Shown piece by piece: positions 26,306 through 34,481 of a stretch of DNA of 64,000 bases. The DNA comes from an uncultured Bacteroidales bacterium (lineage in GTDB: Bacteria; Bacteroidota; Bacteroidia; Bacteroidales; UBA932): the NCBI GenBank assembly GCA_944326225.1, contig CALVDI010000002.1:1-64000 (forward strand). Direction: 5' to 3'. Each line of letters opens with the position of its first letter. The stretch's first letter is position 1. A program made the translations under genes and the position numbers. The notes beneath the pieces are model-generated. The model saw only the letters and a list, made by a program, of their open reading frames with translations. It ran no database searches and was not told the DNA's origin.

Positions 26306-27601
26306 TCATTGGCTCATATCCTGAAGAGTTATCTCTCCGGACCATGTTGCTGTTATTGTATTTTCCGTAATGGCATCGTCGGTTGCGTTGATGGTGATAG
26401 TGTAGATGCCGTCATTGACGGCAATGTCAATGTACCCGTTTGTAAGGGGGGCGATGAGGTCACCTTGCTGGGCATTGTCCATAAGCCAGAACCAGGAGCC
26501 GTATTTTACGTAGCCGGTGATGAAACCAAGCAGAGCAGTGTATTCCCCGTAATCGCAGTCGAGTATGGCATATCTTCCTGCCGGTATGCCGGTTTCAACA
26601 TTGCTTGATGCGGGGGCGCATATATCGAGTTGAAAGTAGTCCCCGTCTTTGCTGTATGGCAGAGGGGAAAGGGTTATTATCCAATTAGAGGTGCCGGACA
26701 TATAGCAGTCGCTGTAGTACATCGCAGCGCATGTGGCACCTGTCAGATCAGCATTGTAGTCTTCGGTAAGTGTGGATATGTAGGATCCTTTAGAGTAGTC
26801 AGTGAGACTTATCGGGCCGGAGTATCTTACACGGTGTTTTTCTCCGTTGGTGTCTGTGAGGATGGCCTCGCATGTATATGTCCCTCCTTCATGCGTTACG
26901 ACAAGAGTGCCTTCTGTGAAGTATGCGGCTGACGCACCTTCGGGTGAGTTGTTGAACACGCGGCTGTCCTGTTTTCCGAATGTCCATGGTCCGTTTGATT
27001 CGGAGAGGGTGTATGTTCCGGCCGGCGGAGCGGGCTCGTCGGAATTGTCAGGGGCTTTGTCTGTGTATATGTCAAACAGATAGCTTAGACCGTCTCCGGT
27101 ATTCATATTGTCATCCAGGGGACTTTCTGCAAGCCATGTATAGTACCGGTGGTATGTAGTCATTCTGTCTCCATAATAGTAGCCGAAAGCATATGAAACT
27201 TCAGTCATATAGGAATAAGGGCAGTTCTCCTGGATGATATTGGCTTGTGCGCTTGTCTCTCCACCTTCGTAAACATAGCGTAGTGTGAGAACAGTACTGC
27301 GGTTCTCGCCGGTGTTATTGTCAGTTACGGAGAATGTCAGTGTTCCGTCCGTGTCAGTGTCGTAATCAGTAATCCATTCGGCCGTGGATTGAGGTACGAT
27401 CCTGCCTCCGTCAACTGGTGAGGATATTGTGTAGTGGATGGAAAACGAGCCGGCATCGAAAGGAACAGTGATATTGCCTTGCTCTGTAATCGTTATGAGA
27501 GGGAATGTCTGGCTCTCATCGGCAGGCTTGCCTTTTTGGCAGGAAAACAGAAGAGTCAGGGCAAGTGCCGGAAGAGATAAGAATATTAGGACTTGTTTCA
27601 T
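26306..27601 (-). CDS. BACON-type lipoprotein, paralogue family member (431 aa)
   Basis: A lipoprotein with lipobox LLFSC. A BACON-like domain at about 40-130 (NITVPFDAGSFSIHY, AEWITDYDTD, SAQANIIQEN) is followed by the same two-half tail as its paralogue at 29.2 kb. The first half has GYYYGDRMTTYHRYYTW, PAPPAGTYTL, AYFTEGTLVVT and H.VRYSGP. The second half has DLTGATCAAMYY, FQLDICAP, GIPAGRYAI and DGIYTITINATDD. Over its whole length it resembles the 432-residue protein strongly, so they arose by duplication. It is convergent with the outer-membrane protein gene and divergent from the second Omp28-like gene. No function can be named. Confidence 0.8.
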   Translation of the reverse strand: MKQVLIFLSLPALALTLLFSCQKGKPADESQTFPLITITEQGNITVPFDAGSFSIHYTISSPVDGGRIVPQSTAEWITDYDTDTDGTLTFSVTDNNTGENRSTVLTLRYVYEGGETSAQANIIQENCPYSYMTEVSYAFGYYYGDRMTTYHRYYTWLAESPLDDNMNTGDGLSYLFDIYTDKAPDNSDEPAPPAGTYTLSESNGPWTFGKQDSRVFNNSPEGASAAYFTEGTLVVTHEGGTYTCEAILTDTNGEKHRVRYSGPISLTDYSKGSYISTLTEDYNADLTGATCAAMYYSDCYMSGTSNWIITLSPLPYSKDGDYFQLDICAPASSNVETGIPAGRYAILDCDYGEYTALLGFITGYVKYGSWFWLMDNAQQGDLIAPLTNGYIDIAVNDGIYTITINATDDAITENTITATWSGEITLQDMSQ

Positions 27602-27624
27602 CTTGATGAGTGAATTTGAATACT

Positions 27625-27632
27625 CAAAGTTA
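27625..27632 (-). promoter_or_regulatory. Candidate -7 box for the 431-aa lipoprotein gene
   Basis: The minus strand reads TAACTTTG, matching TAnnTTTG, 23 bases before the start codon. A matching -33 element is not clear. Confidence 0.4.
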
Positions 27633-27641
27633 AAAATTATT

Positions 27642-27671
27642 TTTGTTATTTAAACTGATTTTCTAATTTTG
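27642..27671 (+). promoter_or_regulatory. Candidate promoter for the second Omp28-like gene
   Basis: TTTG at 27642-27645, an 18-base spacer and TAATTTTG at 27664-27671 fit the Bacteroidetes primary-sigma promoter. The -7 box ends 42 bases before the ATG at 27714. Confidence 0.6.
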
Positions 27672-27693
27672 CAAATTTAGAATAGTATATTAT

Positions 27694-27709
27694 AAACCAA
27701 AATACTTAT
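27694..27709 (+). repeat. Leader motif shared with the first Omp28-like gene
   Basis: AAACCAAAATACTTAT lies immediately before the start region at 27714 and corresponds to the motif at 22685-22699. Confidence 0.5.
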
Positions 27710-27713
27710 TATC

Positions 27714-29153
27714 ATGACAAAGTTTAGAACTATTTTGTTCAGCTGCGCCTGCCTGTTCGGCACGGTTGCGCTGTTCACTTCCTGCGAAGAGAATGAACAG
27801 GGAGTGACACCCGGCTCTGCTTCATCAATAGCAGTGCCTAATGAATTGAATGCAGTAGTGGTGAAGACAGTGACGTTCGAGTCTGATTGGGAAGTTGTGG
27901 ATAAGACGGATACATGGTACACTGTGTCTCCTATGAGTGGCAGTGCGGGAACTGTAGATCTGGAGATTACCGTGCAGGATGTCCACACGGGGCTCATGGA
28001 GAGAGAAGGTAACTTCATGGTTGTTTCCGGTGCTGATGAAGGAACTTTGTTCTATGTGATTCAGGACGGATTTCCTGGTTTCTCACAAGATGTATTCAAG
28101 GCTGGAATCAGCGGAGATGCTCAGGACTATGCGATAGCAGTAGAAGGAAATGTGGAATTCGAGGTCGTTTCAGATGCTGACTGGTTCAAGGTAGGAGAGA
28201 TCACTTCTGAGTCAACTCTGCTCAGTGACGGAGTGACACTCTCCAAGTATAGGACATATTATATCAATATTACAGCGCAGGCCAATGAGGGAGAGGAGAC
28301 ACGTACCGCCATCCTGACTCTGACTTCGGAGGAGGGCCCGACTGCCACAGTGGAGTTTTCTCAAATTCGCAGTTTCGGAGAAGTGGAATACACCCGTGAT
28401 TTCCTCCGCCGTTCTTTGGTGATGAGGTTTACCGGTAACTGGTGCGGCTGGTGTCCTAATATGAATCATGGCATAGTAGAGGCGGTTGAGAAGTATGCCG
28501 ATCACATTGTACCGGTTAATATGTATCAGGGATCGGGTGCATTGAGTTTCCCCGATATCAACACATATATGAACCAGTTCGGAATAAGCGGTTTCCCGAC
28601 AGCTGTAATGAATTATTATGCCATGATCAACAATCAGCAGCCTTACTCTGTGATAACCAATGCAGTAGTGGATGCGGCAGAGGAGGCTGTGGCATCGCTG
28701 CCCGCTAAGACAGCCATCGCTGGAGTTGTGCAGGCTTCCGAGACTTCTTTTGATGTCAATGTGAATATCGCCTGCAAAGAGGCTGGTGAGTATTTCGTGA
28801 CAGCCTTTATATTGGAGGACGGCATCATAGGTACACAGGCAGATTATGTAGAAGGCACAACTCATACTGATTATGAGCACAATGCTGTAAACCGCGCTGT
28901 TATGACAGATTACTTGGGAGACAGCTACAGGTTTGAGGCCAATTCCAGCAACGCATTGGTAATGAGTCTGGCAACTCCTACCAATATCCGTACTATTGAG
29001 AATGCTCATGTCGTAGTTATTGTTTCGTACAGAGGCAATTTCAAGGGCGAAGTGGCTTCAGGAGCGCTCTCTTACAGGGACTATGGTTACATTGTTGACA
29101 ATGTCGTGGATATTCCGGCTAATGGTGTGGTCGATTTCTCCTACGAGGAATAG
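27714..29153 (+). CDS. Omp28-like lipoprotein with BACON-type domains and thioredoxin fold (CGWC)
   Basis: A 479-residue paralogue of the gene at 22707, with lipobox ALFTSC followed by EENE. BACON-like segments at about 40-125 and 125-220 (WYTVSPMSGSAG, ADWFKVGE) lead to the Omp28 domain, FVMRFTGNWCGWCPN-like (RSLVMRFTGNWCGWC), and GISGFPTAVMNYY. The redox motif is CGWC instead of CGPC, a change likely to alter redox potential. It ends in FSYEE, like the FEYEE end of the first copy. Unlike that copy it has no TlpA or barrel gene behind it; a convergent lipoprotein follows after a terminator. Confidence 0.85.
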   Translation: MTKFRTILFSCACLFGTVALFTSCEENEQGVTPGSASSIAVPNELNAVVVKTVTFESDWEVVDKTDTWYTVSPMSGSAGTVDLEITVQDVHTGLMEREGNFMVVSGADEGTLFYVIQDGFPGFSQDVFKAGISGDAQDYAIAVEGNVEFEVVSDADWFKVGEITSESTLLSDGVTLSKYRTYYINITAQANEGEETRTAILTLTSEEGPTATVEFSQIRSFGEVEYTRDFLRRSLVMRFTGNWCGWCPNMNHGIVEAVEKYADHIVPVNMYQGSGALSFPDINTYMNQFGISGFPTAVMNYYAMINNQQPYSVITNAVVDAAEEAVASLPAKTAIAGVVQASETSFDVNVNIACKEAGEYFVTAFILEDGIIGTQADYVEGTTHTDYEHNAVNRAVMTDYLGDSYRFEANSSNALVMSLATPTNIRTIENAHVVVIVSYRGNFKGEVASGALSYRDYGYIVDNVVDIPANGVVDFSYEE

Positions 29154-29172
29154 CAGTGTGAGGATAAGTGAA

Positions 29173-29212
29173 AAGAGGCTGACTAAATCACTTTTAGTCG
29201 GCCTCTTCTTTT
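29173..29212. terminator. Bidirectional terminator between convergent genes
   Basis: AAGAGGCTGACTAAA pairs with TTTAGTCGGCCTCTT (one T-G wobble) around a 5-base loop and is flanked by T-rich or A-rich runs on both sides. It lies between the second Omp28-like gene and the convergent lipoprotein gene. Confidence 0.85.
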
Positions 29213-29233
29213 GTGTTAGCGGGAATAGTTGTT

Positions 29234-30532
29234 CTATTGTAGCGGGAGGGCAGAAGGTGATATGTAGCCGACGGTCTGGTCTATGCTGTTGACATTTCCG
29301 CTCCATGAAGCTGTGACGGTATTTCCTATGTCATCTTTTCCGTCCAATATCAGGCTGTATGACATCCCCTCTTTGCTTATGCTGATTGTACCGGACACAA
29401 TGGGAGCTACTCTGTCGCTCATGCCGTGATTGGTCATCTCATAGTACCATGTACCCACAGCAGAGCTGAATACATCTTTATAGCCGTACAGCGAAGTATA
29501 CTCTTCCATTGAACCGTCTATGACAAAGTCTCCTGTTGGAAGACCTGCCGCAAAGTCATAGGATAATGGAGCGCACAGATCGAATTGGAATGCATCTCCG
29601 TTGCCGCCTGCGGGCACGACTGTTCCTGACCAGTTGGCAGTGAAGTTGTTGTAATAAGTCCCGAAGTAGTACGCGTACAGTGTAGCTCCATCCAGATCCA
29701 TCTCATAGTCTCCGTCAAGTACTGATGTGTATGGATTGGTGGTATCGTATAGCGATACCGGGCCGGTGTATGTGATTCTGTGGAGCACTCCGGCTGTATC
29801 AGTAAGTTCGGCAGCATAGTGGTACCGGTCGCCGTCTTGTGTAATGATAAGAACACCTTCAGTAAAGTATATCATCTCGCCTGTGTCACCGTCGTACAGT
29901 CTTGATTCTCTGCTGCCGAAGGTCCCGATCGAAGTAGATGCGCTGAGTGTGTATGTGCCTGGGGCCGGGGCTATTGCATCCATGTCTGTCGGTGCGTCAG
30001 CGTAGATGTCGAAGCAGTAGCTGATGCCTGCTCCTAGGGCATCACCTTGGAGCGGATTCTCCGTCAGCCAGGTGTAATAGCGCATGCTGTTGTCAGTATA
30101 CTGATTCCCATAATAGTATCCGTCAGCATAGGTGGCCTCGAAGACGATGGCATTGCTCGCTTCTTGGATAACATTGATCTGGGCGGATGTATTGCCTCCG
30201 TTGTAGGCATAGGTCAGGGTCAGTATGGCACTGCGGGCCTCTTTTGCCGGATTCTCCTCCACGGTGAAATACAGTAAGCCTTCGGTTGAAGTATCGTATC
30301 CGGTAATCCATGAGTCGGACGCGCTTGGAATCAGTTTTCCATCGGCTACAGGATTGGTAATTGTATAGGCAATGGACTCTGTTCCTGCAAGGAATGAGAT
30401 TTGGAGATTGCCTATTGCATCAGTAAAAGAGATTGAGGGGGCCTGGGACTCGTCTACAGGAGACTCGGCATTATCACATGCGTTGAGCAATACCAATGCA
30501 AGGATAGTGGAAAATACAATGATTTTTTTCAT
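29234..30532 (-). CDS. BACON-type lipoprotein, paralogue family member (432 aa)
   Basis: A lipoprotein with lipobox VLLNAC followed by DNAES. It has a BACON-like domain (LQISFLAGTESIAYTITNP, WITGYDTSTEG, AQINVIQEA) and the same two-half tail as the 431-residue protein: YADGYYYGNQYTD, RYYTWLTENPL, GTYTLSAS, IYFTEGVLIIT, ITYTGPVSL, then DLDGATLYAYYFG, FQFDLCAP, GLPTGDFVI and a D.KDDIGNTVTASWSG end. Its ATG overlaps the stop of the downstream GT14 gene (ATGA at 30529-30532), so it appears to be the last gene of the polysaccharide operon. Function unknown. Confidence 0.8.
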   Translation of the reverse strand: MKKIIVFSTILALVLLNACDNAESPVDESQAPSISFTDAIGNLQISFLAGTESIAYTITNPVADGKLIPSASDSWITGYDTSTEGLLYFTVEENPAKEARSAILTLTYAYNGGNTSAQINVIQEASNAIVFEATYADGYYYGNQYTDNSMRYYTWLTENPLQGDALGAGISYCFDIYADAPTDMDAIAPAPGTYTLSASTSIGTFGSRESRLYDGDTGEMIYFTEGVLIITQDGDRYHYAAELTDTAGVLHRITYTGPVSLYDTTNPYTSVLDGDYEMDLDGATLYAYYFGTYYNNFTANWSGTVVPAGGNGDAFQFDLCAPLSYDFAAGLPTGDFVIDGSMEEYTSLYGYKDVFSSAVGTWYYEMTNHGMSDRVAPIVSGTISISKEGMSYSLILDGKDDIGNTVTASWSGNVNSIDQTVGYISPSALPLQ

Positions 30533-31437
30533 ACAGTGTTGATTTTTAAATGGTTGAAAATCATATCAATGATGCCGCTGTCCACCGTCTCGTCGAATTT
30601 GCGGGCCCACAGGTGCGGTACGTTCATCAGCAGCTCCATATCCCCGGTGCGGAATGTCCAGGGATGGCGTACGCTCTCTCCGCGGCTCCAGTCGATGAAG
30701 CGCATGTTGCTCAAGTTGACGGTATGCTCCTCTACGGCTTCTTTGACAAACAGCCGTTCCCGGAACGGGGAATTCCAGACGAGAGTGGCCATGAAGATCT
30801 CATCACAGGTATTGGTGTGGCGGAATACCTTTTCCAGCCAGTCCTCTTTTGACAGCACGTATCTGGCAAGAGAGTCGGTGATGCTGAACCACTGGGAGGC
30901 GGAGTGAAAGTCTACTTCCCGGTTAATGCGGTGCCCAATGGCTTTCTGAATGCTCTTAAACGAGTTGTTGAGGAAATGGGTCAGGAAATTGCGGGCACCC
31001 TCGGGGAAGAGGGTAAAGTAATGCAGCCGGTCATAAGTCTCGTCTTTCATCTCCCAGAAGTCTATGAATTCGCATCCGTCATGCTTCTCGAAGAAGGCGT
31101 GTATGGTGTCCTGGCTCTTGATCGGCAGGTCCATGCCAGACAGCAGGTGGAAGTAGCTGTATGTTCCGTGGCTGACGGCCTCCTTCAGCAGGGCGAGCTC
31201 GCATCTCATGATGCTCACTCCTCCCCAGCTGACCCTTATTCTGGGCTCAATGAAGACGAGTCCGGAGTATCTGCAGGCATCATCCCAAGCCGACTGGTCG
31301 AAGGCGGCCTTCCGGTCCACGTGGACGAAGATGTCGTTGCGCGGGTCATCGAGCAGCGCGAGCAGCTTTCTCAGCTGTCCGAAGTTCTTATGCGCCAGTA
31401 TCAGGTATGCGTGGCGTCTGAGTGTGGAGTCGGTCAT
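30529..31437 (-). CDS. GT14-like glycosyltransferase (core-2/I-branching type), copy 2
   Basis: A 302-residue enzyme of the core-2/I-branching beta-1,6-N-acetylglucosaminyltransferase type: HAYLILAHKNFGQL at the N-terminus, FVHVDRKAAFD, RVSWGGVSIMRCELALL and FHLLSGMDLPIKS. It would add a sugar to a surface glycan. Residues 9-208 are encoded by DNA that reads as identical to the upstream copy, while the C-terminal ~94 residues differ clearly (ERLFVKEAVEEHTVNLSNM is found only here). The start lies inside the 3' end of the upstream copy (50-base overlap) and the stop overlaps the following lipoprotein start. Confidence 0.88.
   Translation of the reverse strand: MTDSTLRRHAYLILAHKNFGQLRKLLALLDDPRNDIFVHVDRKAAFDQSAWDDACRYSGLVFIEPRIRVSWGGVSIMRCELALLKEAVSHGTYSYFHLLSGMDLPIKSQDTIHAFFEKHDGCEFIDFWEMKDETYDRLHYFTLFPEGARNFLTHFLNNSFKSIQKAIGHRINREVDFHSASQWFSITDSLARYVLSKEDWLEKVFRHTNTCDEIFMATLVWNSPFRERLFVKEAVEEHTVNLSNMRFIDWSRGESVRHPWTFRTGDMELLMNVPHLWARKFDETVDSGIIDMIFNHLKINTV
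30814..31413 (-). repeat. 600-bp identical block, copy in the downstream GT14 gene
   Basis: Reading the two regions side by side, 30814-31413 equals 31661-32260 with a constant offset of 847 bases and no difference seen. Identity stops abruptly at both ends. Confidence 0.93.
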
Positions 31438-32269
31438 ATATCATGTCTATTATCTTACTGTCTACGGTCTCGTCGAACTTGCGGGCCCACAGATGAGGCA
31501 CATTCATGAGCATCTCCAAATCCTCTGAACGGAATGTCCAGGGATGGCGTATGCTTCCTCCTCTGTCCCAGTCTATCAGGCGAAGACTGCCTTTGACTGC
31601 CTTTTCCCGGAAGGGAGAGTTCCAGACGAGCGTGGCTATGAAGATCTCGTCGCACAGGCAGGTGTGGCGGAATACCTTTTCCAGCCAGTCCTCTTTTGAC
31701 AGCACGTATCTGGCAAGAGAGTCGGTGATGCTGAACCACTGGGAGGCGGAGTGAAAGTCTACTTCCCGGTTAATGCGGTGCCCAATGGCTTTCTGAATGC
31801 TCTTAAACGAGTTGTTGAGGAAATGGGTCAGGAAATTGCGGGCACCCTCGGGGAAGAGGGTAAAGTAATGCAGCCGGTCATAAGTCTCGTCTTTCATCTC
31901 CCAGAAGTCTATGAATTCGCATCCGTCATGCTTCTCGAAGAAGGCGTGTATGGTGTCCTGGCTCTTGATCGGCAGGTCCATGCCAGACAGCAGGTGGAAG
32001 TAGCTGTATGTTCCGTGGCTGACGGCCTCCTTCAGCAGGGCGAGCTCGCATCTCATGATGCTCACTCCTCCCCAGCTGACCCTTATTCTGGGCTCAATGA
32101 AGACGAGTCCGGAGTATCTGCAGGCATCATCCCAAGCCGACTGGTCGAAGGCGGCCTTCCGGTCCACGTGGACGAAGATGTCGTTGCGCGGGTCATCGAG
32201 CAGCGCGAGCAGCTTTCTCAGCTGTCCGAAGTTCTTATGCGCCAGTATCAGGTATGCGTGACGTTTCAT
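31388..32269 (-). CDS. GT14-like glycosyltransferase (core-2/I-branching type), copy 1
   Basis: A 293-residue paralogue of the downstream gene. Residues 4-203 are identical to residues 9-208 of the other copy (HAYLILAHKNF through EKVFRHT). The C-terminal region then diverges: CLCDEIFIATLVWNS, a shorter linker, LRLIDWDRGGSIRH and a longer tail ending RIPDTGA. Shared points such as WNSPFRE, RHPWTFR and MNVPHLWARKFDETVDS show the tails are homologous but older than the block. Its ATG overlaps the pyruvyl transferase stop by 4 bases. The differing tails may change acceptor choice; that is inference. Confidence 0.88.
   Translation of the reverse strand: MKRHAYLILAHKNFGQLRKLLALLDDPRNDIFVHVDRKAAFDQSAWDDACRYSGLVFIEPRIRVSWGGVSIMRCELALLKEAVSHGTYSYFHLLSGMDLPIKSQDTIHAFFEKHDGCEFIDFWEMKDETYDRLHYFTLFPEGARNFLTHFLNNSFKSIQKAIGHRINREVDFHSASQWFSITDSLARYVLSKEDWLEKVFRHTCLCDEIFIATLVWNSPFREKAVKGSLRLIDWDRGGSIRHPWTFRSEDLEMLMNVPHLWARKFDETVDSKIIDMIYDRLHTQTPRIPDTGA
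31661..32260 (-). repeat. 600-bp identical block, copy in the upstream GT14 gene
   Basis: Partner of 30814-31413. The block covers about two thirds of the gene and begins at codon 4. Confidence 0.93.
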
Positions 32270-33351
32270 CTTACGGGCTTGTTCAGGGCGGTCTGCAGGA
32301 AATTGACGGAGGCGGTCCGCATCTCTTCTATTCTTGAAGCCGCGTAGGTGAAGTCAGTGTCAGGTATGGCGCCGGGATCGGAGTCCGGTGTGATGACTCT
32401 TCCGCTCAGGCCGGTCATGGTGAGCAGGGAAGTGATGCGCTCCACTCCGTACCGGGGCAGGAAAGTAAGGAACTGTTTGCCCAGAAGTATGGAGAATGCT
32501 GTCCCGTGAAATGAGTTGGTCACTATGAGCGAGGCGTTTAGGAAATACCCAAGGAACTCTCTCGGGCCGCAGTCTGAAGGCAGTGTCACAACTTCCCTTC
32601 CGGTCTGTGCAGCTTTCTCGCGGGCCATCTGAAAATAGACCTCGGGAAGCCCGAAGGAATAGGTCAGGATGTATCCCTGTTTTTCCGGCATGATCGCGAT
32701 GCGGCTCCATCCGTCCTTGCCGATCATGAAGACGGGGTCCAGTACCACAGAGCACTCTATTCCGTTCGTTCTCAGAAATCCGGCCAGAGCCTCCTCTCTC
32801 ACGCTGATGCTGTCCATGTTGGAGCATAGCCTCACGAACCCTGCGGTGTCCTTTGCTGCTATGCTCCCGTCTCCGGCACTGGCGGCGTAGGCTATTTTTC
32901 TGCAGGAGTTACCGAACCCGTTGCAGAAAAATACGGGCATGGATTTTTTGGCGATCCGCTTGTTCCATATCTGGTCGCTGCCGCATATTATCGCGTCCAT
33001 GCCGTCAGTTATGTGTGAGGATGCGATGTCTGTGACCCTTTCTGTCTTGGGCAGGTATTCTGTGCTGAATGTCTCGAATCTTCGCCATCTTTCCGAGGAA
33101 ATTTTGCGGTCCTGTCCCCGGTACTTCGCGAGAGCCCTGATCAGGGACACTGCCGGACCGTTGTATTGGTAAAACATGGAGTACAGCTGGCGGAACGAGT
33201 ACTTCTGATAGATGTAGTCGATGAATGGAGACCGGTAATCGATGAGTCTGGCATCGTGCCCCCACTCTCTGAGAAGGGTCAGAAGGGCGTAGGCCTGCAG
33301 CATCGCTCCGTAATTGTGGGCGTAGTGAAAAGTCAGTATGCCTATGTTCAT
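32266..33351 (-). CDS. Polysaccharide pyruvyl transferase family protein
   Basis: A 361-residue protein of the polysaccharide pyruvyl transferase family: GILTFHYAHNYGAMLQAY at the start, ICGSDQIWNKR in the middle and TNSFHGTAFSILLGKQF near the C-terminus. Members transfer pyruvate ketals, or in some cases sugars, to surface polysaccharides, and many are untested. The start overlaps the stop of the FrhB-like gene and its stop overlaps the first GT14 gene, both by 4 bases, so the genes are tightly coupled. The pairing with an FrhB-like ferredoxin protein is common in Bacteroidetes glycan loci. Confidence 0.9.
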   Translation of the reverse strand: MNIGILTFHYAHNYGAMLQAYALLTLLREWGHDARLIDYRSPFIDYIYQKYSFRQLYSMFYQYNGPAVSLIRALAKYRGQDRKISSERWRRFETFSTEYLPKTERVTDIASSHITDGMDAIICGSDQIWNKRIAKKSMPVFFCNGFGNSCRKIAYAASAGDGSIAAKDTAGFVRLCSNMDSISVREEALAGFLRTNGIECSVVLDPVFMIGKDGWSRIAIMPEKQGYILTYSFGLPEVYFQMAREKAAQTGREVVTLPSDCGPREFLGYFLNASLIVTNSFHGTAFSILLGKQFLTFLPRYGVERITSLLTMTGLSGRVITPDSDPGAIPDTDFTYAASRIEEMRTASVNFLQTALNKPVR

Positions 33352-34481
33352 TTAATCAGTTGTTTGAGTTGTTGCAGTAGTCTCCTCAATCCGTGTTCGG
33401 GCATGTAGATCGGGAGTATGTGTCTGAATCCTCCTGCTTTGTAGTCTTTCTCGAAGGCCGGGGCATCTTTGCTGATGCTGCTTGGATGCAGGAGGTTGGG
33501 CTGTAGGCAGTCCTTGATGTCGACGGCTTTGCAGTGAAGATCGCTCATGGCTCTTTCCAGCAGTGCGCGTCCTTTTTCAGTATTGCATATCAGCAGAGAC
33601 AGTCCCTTGTCGTCCTTATTCATATCCGGGGCAGCTTTCTCCCATCCCCAGAAATCTCCCAGTGTCAGGTCTGATGGCCGCTCCATGTTGGCGAACGGAC
33701 ATCGTCCGCAGGAGGGACGCAGCATGATGTGCTTGTAGAACAATGCCGTGAATGTCTTGCAGTGCATCGTGCCGCCGTCGGCAAAACGGTAGGTCTCGCG
33801 GTGGGCTTTCCATCCAAATGTCCTCTTGTCGCGGAAATCCACAGAGATGATTTCCGATCCGCGGCGCTCTTCCAACCATCCCAGATAGTCTTTCCACACG
33901 GCCGGGGACGGAACTCCGTGACATATGATGTCAACGGTCACGAGATGTCCGGCCAGTTGTTTCCCGATCGCTGATTTCACGCCGGCCACCTGACAGGGGG
34001 TGCCGGAGAACATTACCGAAAGTCCTTTTCCGAGGTCTTCCCTGACTTGCCTTATTATGCCGTCCATGTCGCTCTGGACATATTTGCTTCCTTTGAAGCC
34101 GTCCCGTTCCTGTCTGGAGGCAGCTCTCTTGTGCGTTACTGTAAAATGTCCGGACCAGCCGGCTCCATATACGGAACCTCCCTCTTCCAGAATCCGGTCT
34201 GACAGGGCTATGAATGCAGCTCCGCTCCGGCTGGAGGTCACCTCGTTCATGTCCTTATGACGTACTGCGTATGAAGTGGGAGCGATGTTCCGGCTCTTGT
34301 CGTAGCCGTTGTTGAACGGGCACACTCTCTCGCATAGTCCGCACTCGACACATAAGTCGGCATTGACTGCGGGATATCTGAATCCCATCGTGTCAGCCCG
34401 CATGGAGACGGCTCCGTGGGGACAGACTGCTGCGCAGGCAGTACATCCGCAGCAGTCAGCTCTGTCGGTGATGTGTATCAT
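33348..34481 (-). CDS. FrhB-like (coenzyme F420 hydrogenase beta-type) ferredoxin protein
   Basis: A 377-residue protein. The N-terminus holds two 4Fe-4S clusters (CCGCTACAAVCP and CVECGLCERVCP). The rest is an FrhB-type domain with FSGTPCQVAGVK, DIICHGVPSP and SDLTLGDFWG. True F420 chemistry is unlikely in Bacteroidales; such proteins sit in capsule and exopolysaccharide clusters next to pyruvyl transferase-family genes, where their reaction is not known to me. It overlaps the preceding glycosyltransferase stop and the following gene start by 4 bases each. A redox step on a sugar or a pyruvyl group is a reasonable guess. Confidence 0.88.
   Translation of the reverse strand: MIHITDRADCCGCTACAAVCPHGAVSMRADTMGFRYPAVNADLCVECGLCERVCPFNNGYDKSRNIAPTSYAVRHKDMNEVTSSRSGAAFIALSDRILEEGGSVYGAGWSGHFTVTHKRAASRQERDGFKGSKYVQSDMDGIIRQVREDLGKGLSVMFSGTPCQVAGVKSAIGKQLAGHLVTVDIICHGVPSPAVWKDYLGWLEERRGSEIISVDFRDKRTFGWKAHRETYRFADGGTMHCKTFTALFYKHIMLRPSCGRCPFANMERPSDLTLGDFWGWEKAAPDMNKDDKGLSLLICNTEKGRALLERAMSDLHCKAVDIKDCLQPNLLHPSSISKDAPAFEKDYKAGGFRHILPIYMPEHGLRRLLQQLKQLIK

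Noticed and set aside
30904..31509. Plus-strand frames inside the 600-bp GT14 block, present twice
   Set aside because: They are duplicated only because the block is duplicated; the minus-strand GT14 frame has clear motifs.
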